Assembly: GCF_002305875.1 (NCBI RefSeq)
Contig: NZ_CP022098.1
Span: 124,001-188,000 of the forward strand
Reading direction: 5' to 3'
Length of the DNA stretch: 64,000 bases
From: Cystobacter fuscus
GTDB lineage: Bacteria; Myxococcota; Myxococcia; Myxococcales; Myxococcaceae
Positions 17,546 through 26,692 of this stretch are shown here, piece after piece. A model generated the notes under the pieces. It had not been told where the DNA came from, made no database searches, and saw nothing but the letters and a program-made list of their open reading frames with translations. The position numbers and the translations under genes are program-made. How positions within the stretch are numbered: the first letter of the stretch is position 1; the number at the start of each line of letters is the position of its first letter.

Positions 17546-18826
17546 ATGACGACACCCGCTCGGCCACCCATCCTGCTGACGATGGCCGACTACTACGGCA
17601 CGCTGGCGGCGGTGCGCAGCCTGGGCCGGCTCGGCATCCCCATCACCATCGCCGAGTCCAAGCTGCTCGCGCCCGCACGCTGGAGCCGCTACGTGACGCG
17701 GCGGGTGAGCTGCCCGAGCGTGGGGGACTCGGACGCCTTCATGGAGTGGCTGGTGCGCTTCGGCGAGCGCGAGCCCGGCCACGTGCTCTACCCCACGAGC
17801 GACGACATGGCGTGGCTGTTCGCCCTGCACCGCGAGGAGCTCGCGCGCCACTTCCTCATGTACCAGCCGGACGTGAGCGCCATCTACGGGCTGCTCAACA
17901 AGCAGCGGCTGCACGACCTGTGCGAGGGCGTGGGGCTGGACGTGCCGGACACCTGGTTCCCCGAGAACGAGGCCGCGGTGGAGCGCGTGGCGGCCCAGGC
18001 GCGCTTCCCGGTGCTGCTCAAGCCGCAGACGCAGATCCTCTTCGAGAGCCACGTGAAGGGCGCGCAGGTGGAGCGCGCGAGCGAGTTGTTGCCGCGCTAC
18101 CGCGAGTTCCTCGAGCGCAACCAGTACGGGCGCAAGCTGCTCGCGTATGACTCGCGGGCCAACCGGCCCATGGTGCAGGCCTTCTACACGGAGGCGGCGC
18201 AGAACATCTTCAGCATGAGCGGCTTCGTGGACCGCACGGGCGAGCTGTTCGTGGCGCGCGGGTCGCTCAAGGTGTTGCAGCGGCCGCGCAAGCTGGGCAT
18301 CGGCCTGTGCTTCGAGGAGGTGCCGGTGGACGAGGAGCTGGCGGAGAAGGTGCGCCGGCTGTGCAAGAAGCTCGGCTACTACGGCACGTTCGAGGTGGAG
18401 TTCATCCGCGTGGGCGGGCGGCAGTTGCTCATCGACTTCAACCCGCGCTTCTTCAGCCAGATGGGCTTCGACGTCGCGCGGGGCATGCCGCTGCCGCTGT
18501 TCGTCTACGAGGCGGCGGGTGGCAACGAGGAGCGGCTGGCCCAGGTGGCGCGCGAGGCGCTCGCGTGGAAGGGCACGGGCCAGTACATCTACTGCCACCG
18601 GGGCATCTTCGAGCTGCTCTTGCGCGCGCAGGGGCTGTCGGGCCGGCTGTCCGAGCAGGAGGTGCGGCAGTGGCGCGAGTGGTACGCGCGTCACAGCGAG
18701 CGCGCGGTGGACGCCGTCATCGACATCGGGGACTGGGTGCCGTGGGTGGTGGACGTGGCCATGCACCTGCGCTTCTACGCGCGCCACCCCAAGAGCTTCA
18801 TCCGCACCATGGTGTTGGACAAGTAG
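17546..18826 (+). CDS. ATP-grasp ligase
   Basis: This is a 426-aa carboxylate-amine/thiol ligase-type ATP-grasp protein. It has a Rossmann-like pre-ATP-grasp domain (MADYYGTLAAVRSLGRLGIP), an ATP-binding lid (FPVLLKPQTQILFESHVKGA) and the metal/phosphate-binding end GTFEVEFIRVGGRQLLIDFN followed by PRFFSQ. It should activate a carboxylate as acyl phosphate and couple it to an amine, as D-Asp ligase-like relatives do. A GAGGAG at 17533-17538 sits 7 nt before the ATG. It sits between a membrane acyltransferase and a membrane desaturase on the same strand. That suggests a small pathway making an amino-acyl or lipid conjugate, perhaps for EPS or envelope modification; this is inference. Confidence 0.82.
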   Translation: MTTPARPPILLTMADYYGTLAAVRSLGRLGIPITIAESKLLAPARWSRYVTRRVSCPSVGDSDAFMEWLVRFGEREPGHVLYPTSDDMAWLFALHREELARHFLMYQPDVSAIYGLLNKQRLHDLCEGVGLDVPDTWFPENEAAVERVAAQARFPVLLKPQTQILFESHVKGAQVERASELLPRYREFLERNQYGRKLLAYDSRANRPMVQAFYTEAAQNIFSMSGFVDRTGELFVARGSLKVLQRPRKLGIGLCFEEVPVDEELAEKVRRLCKKLGYYGTFEVEFIRVGGRQLLIDFNPRFFSQMGFDVARGMPLPLFVYEAAGGNEERLAQVAREALAWKGTGQYIYCHRGIFELLLRAQGLSGRLSEQEVRQWREWYARHSERAVDAVIDIGDWVPWVVDVAMHLRFYARHPKSFIRTMVLDK

Positions 18827-19007
18827 GTCCTCCGGGTCCGCGGCGGTTACCGGGGTGCTTCCCTGGCCGCCGGGCCACCTGGGGAGGATGTTGCTTTGCC
18901 CATCCCGGGAGCGCGGGGCTTTCCTGTATGCTCCGCGTCATTTCCCGCCGCTGCCGCGCCGTCCTCCTCCGGGAGGGGGGCTCGGACGGCTCCTTCACGG
19001 AAAGCGC

Positions 19008-19898
19008 ATGACCCTGTTCCGGTATCGCGAAGATCGCATCCCCGTCCTGCTGTTCCTGTGCGTGTTCGCACTGGACCTGACGGTGTACTTCCTGGCGAGC
19101 AACTGGTGGTTGCCCATCCTGTGGTTCGGCGCGCTCATCATCCCGAAGGGGTGGATCTGCTCGTGGAACCACAACCACCAGCACCTGCCGATGTTCCGCC
19201 ACGCGCTGCCCAACCGTCTCCTGGAGGTGGTGTTCGGCTTCCAGACGGGAATCACCTCGCACGCCTGGTTCCTGCACCACGTGGTGGGCCACCACAAGAA
19301 CTACCTGGACCAGCAGAAGGACGAGTCGCGCTGGAAGCGCGATGACGGGTCGACGATGGGCGAGGTGGAGTACTCGCTCAAGACGGCGCTCACGGCCTAT
19401 CCGCGGGCCTTCCGCGTGGGCCTGGAGCAGCCCCAGCACCGCAAGGCGCTGCGCATCTTCGTGGGCATGGCCGCGCTGCAGGTGGCGCTGTTGGGCGTGC
19501 TCTTCTGGCACAACTGGTACAACGCGCTCTTCGTCTTCCTGCTGCCCATGGCGGTGTCGCTCTACGTGACGGTGTGGGCCACCTACTTCCACCACGTGGG
19601 CCTCGAGACGGACGACCACAACCAGGCCTCGTACAACATCCTCCACCGGGGCTACAACCTGATGACGGGCAACCTGGGCTACCACACCGCGCACCACTCG
19701 CGGCACGGCCTGCACTGGTCGAAGCTGCCCGAGCTGCACGCGCAGCTCGCGCGCGACATCCCCCCCCATCTCTACCGCCAGCCGGGCATCCCGTTCGTGT
19801 GGCGCGAGTCCGAGGCCAAGCTGGTGCTGAGCGACGAGCAGGTGGAAGCGCTCGCGGCCTCCGCCGTGTCGCCCGCGCCCAAGCGCGCCGCGGCCTGA
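19008..19898 (+). CDS. membrane fatty acid desaturase/hydroxylase-like di-iron protein
   Basis: The 296-aa integral membrane protein has the three histidine clusters of the desaturase superfamily: HNHQH (55-59), HHVVGHHKNY (90-99), and HHVG with HTAHHSRHG near 195-232. Two hydrophobic helix pairs separate them. The set of eight or more His ligands is complete, so an O2-dependent di-iron enzyme acting on a membrane-borne acyl chain is expected. It ends 58 bp before the convergent stop of epsB. Its company with an acyltransferase and an ATP-grasp ligase suggests a dedicated lipid or acyl modification rather than bulk fatty acid desaturation. Confidence 0.85.
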   Translation: MTLFRYREDRIPVLLFLCVFALDLTVYFLASNWWLPILWFGALIIPKGWICSWNHNHQHLPMFRHALPNRLLEVVFGFQTGITSHAWFLHHVVGHHKNYLDQQKDESRWKRDDGSTMGEVEYSLKTALTAYPRAFRVGLEQPQHRKALRIFVGMAALQVALLGVLFWHNWYNALFVFLLPMAVSLYVTVWATYFHHVGLETDDHNQASYNILHRGYNLMTGNLGYHTAHHSRHGLHWSKLPELHAQLARDIPPHLYRQPGIPFVWRESEAKLVLSDEQVEALAASAVSPAPKRAAA

Positions 19899-19956
19899 GT
19901 CACCCGGGGAGGGGCCTCGCGAGGGGCCTCTCTCCCGCCGGGCGCGCGGCGGCCGC

Positions 19957-22767
19957 CTACCGCGCGAGCTTCAGGTCCAGCACGGACATGGACCAGGGCG
20001 GCAACACCAGTTGCACGCTGTTGCCCGACGTCAGGAAGGTCTGGTTCTCGGAGAAGCCCGCCGGCCCGCCCCGGTAGCCGAACACCCGCACGCTCTCGAC
20101 GTTGCCGCACCCCTTGAACTCCACCTGGGTGGTGCGCGCCGTGTCCGCGTCCAGGTTGAGCGCGACGGAGACCAGGTGCTCGCCGCTGTCATCGCGCGAG
20201 GCGAACAGGGACGTCGTCCTGGCGTCCGCCGGCTTGTCGAAGCGCGAGGGCACGTAGTTGTCGAGGAAGTGCCCGCCCTGGCCATCGAAGTTGCGGAACG
20301 CGCGGAACGCCCAGAAGGCGGGGCTGTTGCGGGGCGGGTAGGTGAACATGAAGGCCGAGGTGATGCCCTGCTCGGCGAAGCGTCCGAGCGCCTCGGCCTG
20401 CGCGAGCCCGCCGCTCATGTGCGTGGTGGCGCCGAAGTTGTACTCCCCGATGGAGATGCCCCGCTTGGGGTAGTACTCGGAGATCCACCGCTTGAGGCGG
20501 GGGATGAGCTCGACGGTGTCGTCGATCCACGACTCGTCCCGGTAGGTGGGATCCCACAGCGCGCGCACCGAGCGGATGCGCCGCGCGGCGGTGTCGCGAT
20601 CGGTGGCGCCGCGCTCGTCCATGCCCATGCCCTCGCCCTGGGGGTAGAAGTGGACGTCCACCACGTCGAGGATGCGGGTGCCCGACTGCTGCTCGTGCTC
20701 GCGCAGCTTCTTGAGGTACCAGGGCAGGAGCGGCAGGTTGCCGTGGGCCTTGATGTCCTTCTTGCCACCGCCGGGCGCCACGTCCGCCGCCGAGTGGAAG
20801 TAGTTCGTCCAGCCCCACTCGGCCGGGCCGGCGATGACGGCGTCGGGGTCGGCTTTGCGCACGGCGGAGCCGTAGGCGATGGTGCGCTCGAGCAGCTCGT
20901 CATAGGTGACGGGCTCCGGGTGCACGTCGCGGTGCGTGGTGTTCCAGAGCATCGGCTCGTTGTCGAGGATGTACATCTGGACGCTGCGCCCGCGCTTCTT
21001 GTCCTTCTCGCGCAGCGAGCGCACCCACTCGTGGATGAAGGAGGGAGGGGCCTCGACGCTCGTCTGGGTGGGCACGGGCGAGGGCAGGGCCTCGCCCGAG
21101 GACGTGAGCCCATTGCCGGCCTCGGGCACGTCCGGATCCATCTTCTGCTGGGGGCCGAAGAGCGAGCGGGGAAAGCTCGTGGAGGTGGCGTCCTTGGCCA
21201 CCCAGCCGATGAGGGGCACGGTGAGGGCGGACTGGAGCCCGTGCTGGAGGTTGGCCTGGAGGAAGCTGTCGGCGGTGTAGTCGGGGCGGGTGCCGAGGAC
21301 GACGTTGCGGAAGTACCAGTCGTTGGCCGTGTTCCAGACGTTGCCAAGCTTCCAGTTGTAGCGGGAGCTGGCATTGCCTCCCCAGCGGCGCGCGGTGGCG
21401 CCCAGCTCCCACTGGTGGGACTCCTTGAGCTCGCGCAGGTTGCTGAAGGCGATGCCGTAGATGAGCGGGCTGATGCGGTGGCCGGACGCGGTGCAGTCCA
21501 CCACCACGCGCGAGCCCTTGGCGTTGCCGAAGCTCGAGCCCGGGCGGGCTCCGCCCCCCGTGCCGGTGGGAGCGGGCGCGGGAGTGGGAGCGGAATAGGA
21601 AGGAGGCGGACGGGGAGGGCTTGCCGCCTGGGCCACGGCGGGAGGGGCGGGAAGGGGCCGGGAGGGCAGCGGGGTGGCGCGGTCGGCGAGCCGCGCGAGG
21701 CCCAGCTGGCTGATCTCCACCCAGTCCGGTTCCACCGGCTTGTAGGCGCGCAGCACGAGCTGCGTGAAGGCCTCCTTGCGCGGGTTGAGCTCGCTCATGG
21801 GGATGAACACCTGCGTCCAATCCCCGTCGCGGGCGACGACGTGCGCGTCGGTCACGCGCACGCGACGGAAGAGCGTCTCGCCCTCGGAGTCCAGCCGCAC
21901 CTCGAGGAAGTCCCCGAAGCGCTTGGGCGCGCGGTAGCGCAGCGTGAGGCCACCGTAGTCGGTCCCGAGCTCCTTCTTGGACAGGATCCACCCGCCCTGC
22001 TTGTGCAGGCGCAGCTTCGCGGGCGAGGCGCCCTCCAGCTCGTGCTCGGCCCACCCGCGATCCTCCCAGCCCGGGAGCAGGCCGTTGTCGTAGGCCAGGT
22101 CCATGGGCTCGACGACGGCGCCGGACGGGGACTCGCTGACCTGGAGCCCCTGGGAAGCGCTGGGGGTGTCCGCGGCGGGCGTCATGCCGCCGGGTGCGGT
22201 GAGGCCCAGTTGATCGATCTCCACCCAGTCCGAGCCCACCTGCTTGTAGGCGCGCAGCACGACGCCGCTGAACTCGACCCGCTGGGGGTTGAGCTGCTCG
22301 AGCGGGATGAAGAGCTGGACCTGGTCTCCGTCGCGGCGCGCCACGTGGCTCGCGTTCACCTTCACGCGGGGAAAGAGCGTCTCGCCCTCCGTCTCCAGCC
22401 GCACCTCGAGGAAATCGCCGAAGTCCGCGGGGGCACGGTAGCGCAGCGCGAGTCCTCCGAACTCCCCCTGGAGGCCCTTCTTGCGCAGCATCCAGCCGCC
22501 CATCTTGTCCATGCGCAGCCGGGCCGGGCCGGGGGGCTTGAGCTCCCGCTCGGACCAGCCCTCGTCGATCCATCCCTCCATCAGGTACCCCTGGCTCCAG
22601 AGGCTCTCGGTGATGGCGGGGATGTCATAGACGCCCGAGCCGGCACTGGCCTCCTGGGAGGAGGAGCCGCGCTTGCACGAGGCGAGCAGGGGCGCGCCCA
22701 GACAGACTCCGGACAGGAGGACGACGCGGGACCAGCGGCCGCGCCATGACGAGAAGACGGGTCGCAT
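19957..22767 (-). CDS. epsB: GH44-family glycoside hydrolase lipoprotein, EpsB-like
   Basis: This is a 936-aa exported lipoprotein (lipobox LLASC at about 28-32). It contains two copies of a ~140-aa module at about 45-185 and 200-340; both carry GGW-L-KK, LRYRAP and FGDFLEVRL elements and end in WVEI-QLGL. A Pro/Ala linker follows, then a GH44 catalytic domain (about 410-930). The acid/base is the Glu of DNEPMLW (near 604) and the nucleophile the Glu of GEYNFG (near 775). GH44 enzymes cleave beta-1,4 glucans and related polymers. In the eps locus it would trim or release the EPS in the periplasm or at the surface. Its ATG overlaps the upstream stop by one base. Confidence 0.85.
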   Translation of the reverse strand: MRPVFSSWRGRWSRVVLLSGVCLGAPLLASCKRGSSSQEASAGSGVYDIPAITESLWSQGYLMEGWIDEGWSERELKPPGPARLRMDKMGGWMLRKKGLQGEFGGLALRYRAPADFGDFLEVRLETEGETLFPRVKVNASHVARRDGDQVQLFIPLEQLNPQRVEFSGVVLRAYKQVGSDWVEIDQLGLTAPGGMTPAADTPSASQGLQVSESPSGAVVEPMDLAYDNGLLPGWEDRGWAEHELEGASPAKLRLHKQGGWILSKKELGTDYGGLTLRYRAPKRFGDFLEVRLDSEGETLFRRVRVTDAHVVARDGDWTQVFIPMSELNPRKEAFTQLVLRAYKPVEPDWVEISQLGLARLADRATPLPSRPLPAPPAVAQAASPPRPPPSYSAPTPAPAPTGTGGGARPGSSFGNAKGSRVVVDCTASGHRISPLIYGIAFSNLRELKESHQWELGATARRWGGNASSRYNWKLGNVWNTANDWYFRNVVLGTRPDYTADSFLQANLQHGLQSALTVPLIGWVAKDATSTSFPRSLFGPQQKMDPDVPEAGNGLTSSGEALPSPVPTQTSVEAPPSFIHEWVRSLREKDKKRGRSVQMYILDNEPMLWNTTHRDVHPEPVTYDELLERTIAYGSAVRKADPDAVIAGPAEWGWTNYFHSAADVAPGGGKKDIKAHGNLPLLPWYLKKLREHEQQSGTRILDVVDVHFYPQGEGMGMDERGATDRDTAARRIRSVRALWDPTYRDESWIDDTVELIPRLKRWISEYYPKRGISIGEYNFGATTHMSGGLAQAEALGRFAEQGITSAFMFTYPPRNSPAFWAFRAFRNFDGQGGHFLDNYVPSRFDKPADARTTSLFASRDDSGEHLVSVALNLDADTARTTQVEFKGCGNVESVRVFGYRGGPAGFSENQTFLTSGNSVQLVLPPWSMSVLDLKLAR

Positions 22768-24371
22768 CACTCGCTGTCCACGTCCCGGCGCGGGAAGACG
22801 CGGGCGGGGATGCCCACGGCCACGCTGTCGGGCGGCACGTCCTGGAGCACCACCGCGTTGGCGCCGATGCGCGAGCGGGCCCCGATGGTGATGGGGCCGA
22901 GGATGCGCGCGCCGGCGCCCACCCACACATCGTCTTCGATGGTGGGGTAGCCATCATCCTTGGCGGTGCCCACGGTGTTGTTGCCGTAGAAGCGCACGCG
23001 GTTGCCAATCTTCGCGTCGCCGCCGATGACGGTGCCCAGGCTGTGGACGAAGTAGACGCCGGTGCCCAGCTGCACGTCCTTGCCAATCTCCACGCCGAGC
23101 AGCGCCGTCTGGGCCACGCGCAGCGCGTGGTTGCCCATGGGAATGCCCAGGCCCCGCGCCGCCTCGCGCAGCCGCTGCAGCGCGAGCACCCGGTAGCCGT
23201 CCGACGTGAGCACCATGGCGGCCACGGCCTTGGGGCCCGCGTGGCCGTGGTGCTCGGAGCGCGTTGCCTCCAGCGCGTCCTCCTGGAGCGCCTGGACGAG
23301 CCGCCGCACCTGACCGGGCCCGCCCGCGGAGAGGGCGAAGCGCGCCACGTGCCGCGCCGCCTGGCCCAGCGAGCCCGCCTCGGCGCGCGCCCCGCGCAGG
23401 TACTCCATGGCGTACGTCACCGAGGTGCCCATGAAGGCCAGCTTCGGGTAGCCCGCCTCGTCGGCCCGCCGCGCCGCGCCCATCACCGCCTCCGTCAGCG
23501 GACGCGTGGCCTCGGGCGCCACCACCGCGGCGGCGAGCAGCGGCCGGGCCAGTGGGTTCATCTCGAAGAGGAAGCGCCACGGGTCCACCTGCGGCACGTC
23601 CGGGTGCTTGTCCGCCACGCGCGAGTCGAACACCCCATAGCGGTGGGCGCGCTTGAGCCACTTCTCGTAGCTGGTGTGATCCGAGCCGTGCAGCACGTGC
23701 GCGGCGGCGCAGAACTCGAAGCGGCAGCCGGCCTTCTCCAGGCGCACGCCCAGCTCGATGTCCTCGGACTGGCCGAGGCTCTTGTCGAAGCCGCCCGCGG
23801 CCACGTAGTCCGCGCGCCGGAAGGACACGTTGCCGGTGAAGAGCTGCCAGCCGTGGGCGCGCCGCTTGGGGCCGCTCATGCTCGCGGCGATGCGGTTGTT
23901 GAGCCAGGCGTACCAGCGCTCGAACAGCGGCATGTCGGAGATGGCGGGGTCCGGGCGGATGCCGCCCAGCACCACGTTGCGCGAGCCCGGGGGATGGCGC
24001 GCGAGGTGCCGGGCGAGGAAGTCCTCGGCCACCTGCATGTCGTCATCGGTGATGAGGACGATGTCGCCCCGGGCCGCGAGCACACCCCGGTGGCGCGCGG
24101 CCGCCGCGCCGGCGTTGGCCTGTGTCTCCACCCGGAGGGTGTAGGGCAGCGAGAGCTTCTCCAGCACGGGCGCCACCGGCTCGCGCGAGCCATCGTCCAC
24201 CACCACCACCTCGAAGTCCGAGGGCGGCAGCGTCTGGCGGGCGAAATGGTGGAGCAGGCGCTGGATGAGATCCGCGCGGTTGTAGGTGGCAACGACCACA
24301 CTCAGCCGCGGGCGCGAGGCCTCGGGCCGAGGAGGAACAACGGCGCCAGGGGCGCCGGAAGCTGCGTTCAT
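22767..24371 (-). CDS. GT2 glycosyltransferase fused to a serine acetyltransferase-type LbH domain (EpsD-EpsC-like)
   Basis: The 534-aa protein has two enzymes in one chain. Residues about 20-330 form a GT2 domain (LSVVVATYNRADLIQRLL, metal motif ITDDDM, then GGFDKSLGQSEDIELGVRL). Residues about 400-530 form a left-handed beta-helix acetyltransferase of the CysE type (TGVYFVHSLGTVIGG, YPTIEDDVWVGAGARILG, VAVGIPARVF). In M. xanthus the neighbouring epsD and epsC genes encode a glycosyltransferase and a serine acetyltransferase-like protein next to epsB, so this appears to be a fusion of the two. It could add a sugar and acetylate it. The ATG overlaps the previous stop by 4 nt, and the stop overlaps epsB by 1 nt. 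Confidence 0.85.
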   Translation of the reverse strand: MNAASGAPGAVVPPRPEASRPRLSVVVATYNRADLIQRLLHHFARQTLPPSDFEVVVVDDGSREPVAPVLEKLSLPYTLRVETQANAGAAAARHRGVLAARGDIVLITDDDMQVAEDFLARHLARHPPGSRNVVLGGIRPDPAISDMPLFERWYAWLNNRIAASMSGPKRRAHGWQLFTGNVSFRRADYVAAGGFDKSLGQSEDIELGVRLEKAGCRFEFCAAAHVLHGSDHTSYEKWLKRAHRYGVFDSRVADKHPDVPQVDPWRFLFEMNPLARPLLAAAVVAPEATRPLTEAVMGAARRADEAGYPKLAFMGTSVTYAMEYLRGARAEAGSLGQAARHVARFALSAGGPGQVRRLVQALQEDALEATRSEHHGHAGPKAVAAMVLTSDGYRVLALQRLREAARGLGIPMGNHALRVAQTALLGVEIGKDVQLGTGVYFVHSLGTVIGGDAKIGNRVRFYGNNTVGTAKDDGYPTIEDDVWVGAGARILGPITIGARSRIGANAVVLQDVPPDSVAVGIPARVFPRRDVDSE

Positions 24372-25024
24372 TTCTTCAGGGCTCCGGACGGGGGCTGGAG
24401 GGTAACGCTTCCGAGGAAGCGCTCCTTCCCAATCAGGTCCAGCGTCCGGCGGGCGGAGGTGTAATCCGAGGTGCCGAGCGTCACGCTCAAGAGCGCCTTC
24501 TCGGCCGCCAGCGCGATTTCCAGCCCCAGGGGGTTGGCGACGACGGAGTCGATGAGGACGACCACCCGGTCGCCCTGCTCCACGTACGCCCTCATCTCAC
24601 TGACCACGTGCTGCGAGGCGCCCAGCTCCAGGCCCTCGGCGTCCAGGAAGTGCAGGGGCGTGCTGCTCTGCCGGCTGGCGACCTCGAGAATGGCCTGGAC
24701 GGCCTGCAACCCCGAGCCCCCCGCGTGCGAGGGCACCACCACCAGCGAGGACCAGCGGTGACGCTGGTTGAGCATCGCCCAGAGCTGCAACAGCGTGCTC
24801 GACGGCACGCTGGGCGTGGGGGCATACTGCGGCTGCGCCGTCTCCGCCGCGGCCGTGGCCACCGTGCCATCGGCTTCCTGCTCTCGCTCCGGGCTGGGAG
24901 GCGGAGGCTGCGGCCGGCTCCCACGCACGACGGACAGCGGCTGCACCACGCGCCGCGTGTCAGGTGACGTGGGGCCTCCCGTGCGCGAGCCACCCTTCGT
25001 CTTCTTGTCGTGAGGCTCGAACAT
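24368..25024 (-). CDS. BY-kinase-like protein lacking the P-loop
   Basis: The 218-aa protein has a disordered Pro/Gln-rich N-terminal third. The remainder (about 85-215) resembles CpsD/CapB-type tyrosine kinases of polysaccharide systems: a strand SSLVVVPSHAGGSGLQAV where Walker A would be, GDRVVVLIDSVVANPLGLEIA at the Walker B position, then ALLSVTLGTSDYTSARRTLD. The P-loop Gly-Lys-Ser/Thr is missing and there is no C-terminal Tyr cluster, so kinase activity is not expected. It sits between wzy and the GT/acetyltransferase gene and overlaps the latter by 4 nt. A non-catalytic partner of the kinase-less PCP protein EpsV is a reasonable guess. Confidence 0.6.
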   Translation of the reverse strand: MFEPHDKKTKGGSRTGGPTSPDTRRVVQPLSVVRGSRPQPPPPSPEREQEADGTVATAAAETAQPQYAPTPSVPSSTLLQLWAMLNQRHRWSSLVVVPSHAGGSGLQAVQAILEVASRQSSTPLHFLDAEGLELGASQHVVSEMRAYVEQGDRVVVLIDSVVANPLGLEIALAAEKALLSVTLGTSDYTSARRTLDLIGKERFLGSVTLQPPSGALKK

Positions 25025-25131
25025 GGCCGGAACTATACTACCGCGTCCTGGGGCGGTTGGCACCCCCGAAGATGCCGGACCAATGCGCGGAGTGTCATAT
25101 TTCCGTGGCCGCTTGGGCTTTCGGTGCGGTA

Positions 25132-26682
25132 TCATACAAGATTTCCCGTTTGGGTGCGAGTTCCCCCAACTGGAACGAGTTCAGGCGTTTTCGCGGCATG
25201 GGGACTCGGCCAGGCACCCGTCAAGGTGGCCATCTTGCCCACGCAGGTGGCCGCCATGGCGATGAGGAGGGTGCCGAGCCAGCTGATGCTGCCCATGTCG
25301 CCGAAGCACTGGTTGGTATAGGCCACGATGACGGCCATGGCCACCAAAGCGCCGGCGCGCTGCATGGGTTCCCGGGCGCGGTGGTAGGTGCGCACCGTCA
25401 AGAAAACGGCCACGGAAATCCAGCCCCACAGGCCGCTGAAGCCCACCACCCCGCCGAAGGCGAGCATGCCCAGCACCGAGTTGTGCGGGTGGTAGCGGTA
25501 GTCGGCGAAGGCGTGGGAGATGTCCGGCAGGGGAATGATTTCGTCGAACTCGTGGCCCCACCCGCGGCCGAGCACGGGGTTGCTCTGCCAGGTGTGGATG
25601 ACGTCGAGGTTCTCGATGTCGCGGTAGTCCATCTGCCCCTTCTCCAGGTTCTCTCCCTCCAGCACCGAGCGGAAGATGCCCACCGGCCCGAAGATGCCCG
25701 TGGGCGTCTGCCAGCCCACCGCCAGGTAGAAGGGGAAGAAGGGCAGCAGCACCAGCCCTATCCGGAGGAACTTCACCTTGAGCGGGCTGCGGGGCGTGAT
25801 GAGGAAGGCGGCGATGAGCGAGAAGACGAAGCTCACGTAGCCCAGGCGCCGGTCGTTGTAGTGCATGCCCATGAAGATGACGGCGCTCACGATGACCATC
25901 CGCCAGAAGTGCTTGCGCGTGGGCTGCTCGAACCACGACATCATCACCGTCATGAGGCCCGCGACGTACAGCATCGAGTCCGAGTGCGTGGTGGCGTACT
26001 CGAAGTACAGGCCCCGCGGCCGGGCGATGGTCACGACGAAGAAGGCGCCCAGGAAGGCCTTGGTGCAGCAGCCCACCACGAGCATCCGGCCGATGGTGCG
26101 GAAGTCCTCGGGCCCGCGCAGCGCGACGTTGAAGAGCAGCACCAGGAGCGGCAGCGCCGCCATCTGGTGCCACTGCCACGTGGCCACGCGCGAGTTGCCC
26201 CCGTTGATGTAGATGCCGAACACCTGCAGCCAGAGGATGGTGGCGGGCAGCACCAGCAACCCGATGACGAGCGGCTTGGGCAGCGGCGTCGTGTACTCGT
26301 CGATGTTGATGCGGTTGGCGCGCCGGTAGGCATACAGCGCGAGGAAGCCCAGGGTGGCGATGTCCAGCAGGGGAAAGCCCAGGCCGGGCACGCCGATGAC
26401 GTTGCTCAGGTTGATGAAGAGCAGCTTGCCGGGGAAGTACAGCGGGGACTTCCACTCACCGTCGTAGGGCACCTCCGGCACCAGGTCCACCGTGACGGCC
26501 ATGACGAACAGGCCGAGCGTGAGCTTGCGCACCGGCTGCTGGCAGACCCACCACAGCGCGGCGGCGAGCACCATGGGCAGCACCGCCACCTTCGGCGCGA
26601 AGATGACGAGCCCCATCGTGGCCGCCACCAGCAGGGCCAGGAGCGACAGGAAGACGGGCGTGCGCGAGAGGAAGGCCTCCAT
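25132..26682 (-). CDS. wzyX: Wzy-type polysaccharide polymerase
   Basis: The 516-aa protein has about 12-13 transmembrane helices and a Wzy/O-antigen-ligase-type periplasmic loop. The signature WQSNPVLGRGWGHEF, a polar loop and YHPHNSVLGMLAFGGVVG are visible; the arginine in GRGW and the HN of HPHNS are typical of the family. It would polymerise flipped EPS repeat units on the periplasmic side. ATG 26682 is chosen over GTG 26688 because GAGG lies 8 nt before it. It is in the eps operon between a GT2 and the BY-kinase-like gene, as expected for M. xanthus WzyX. Confidence 0.88.
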   Translation of the reverse strand: MEAFLSRTPVFLSLLALLVAATMGLVIFAPKVAVLPMVLAAALWWVCQQPVRKLTLGLFVMAVTVDLVPEVPYDGEWKSPLYFPGKLLFINLSNVIGVPGLGFPLLDIATLGFLALYAYRRANRINIDEYTTPLPKPLVIGLLVLPATILWLQVFGIYINGGNSRVATWQWHQMAALPLLVLLFNVALRGPEDFRTIGRMLVVGCCTKAFLGAFFVVTIARPRGLYFEYATTHSDSMLYVAGLMTVMMSWFEQPTRKHFWRMVIVSAVIFMGMHYNDRRLGYVSFVFSLIAAFLITPRSPLKVKFLRIGLVLLPFFPFYLAVGWQTPTGIFGPVGIFRSVLEGENLEKGQMDYRDIENLDVIHTWQSNPVLGRGWGHEFDEIIPLPDISHAFADYRYHPHNSVLGMLAFGGVVGFSGLWGWISVAVFLTVRTYHRAREPMQRAGALVAMAVIVAYTNQCFGDMGSISWLGTLLIAMAATCVGKMATLTGAWPSPHAAKTPELVPVGGTRTQTGNLV

Positions 26683-26692
26683 CGTCACCGCC

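Noticed and set aside
19910-19935. Repeated GAGGGGCCTC / GCGAGGGGCCTC motif between convergent desaturase and epsB
   Set aside because: It is two short GC-rich copies that can fold weakly; there is no tail of Ts and the length is within chance for this composition.
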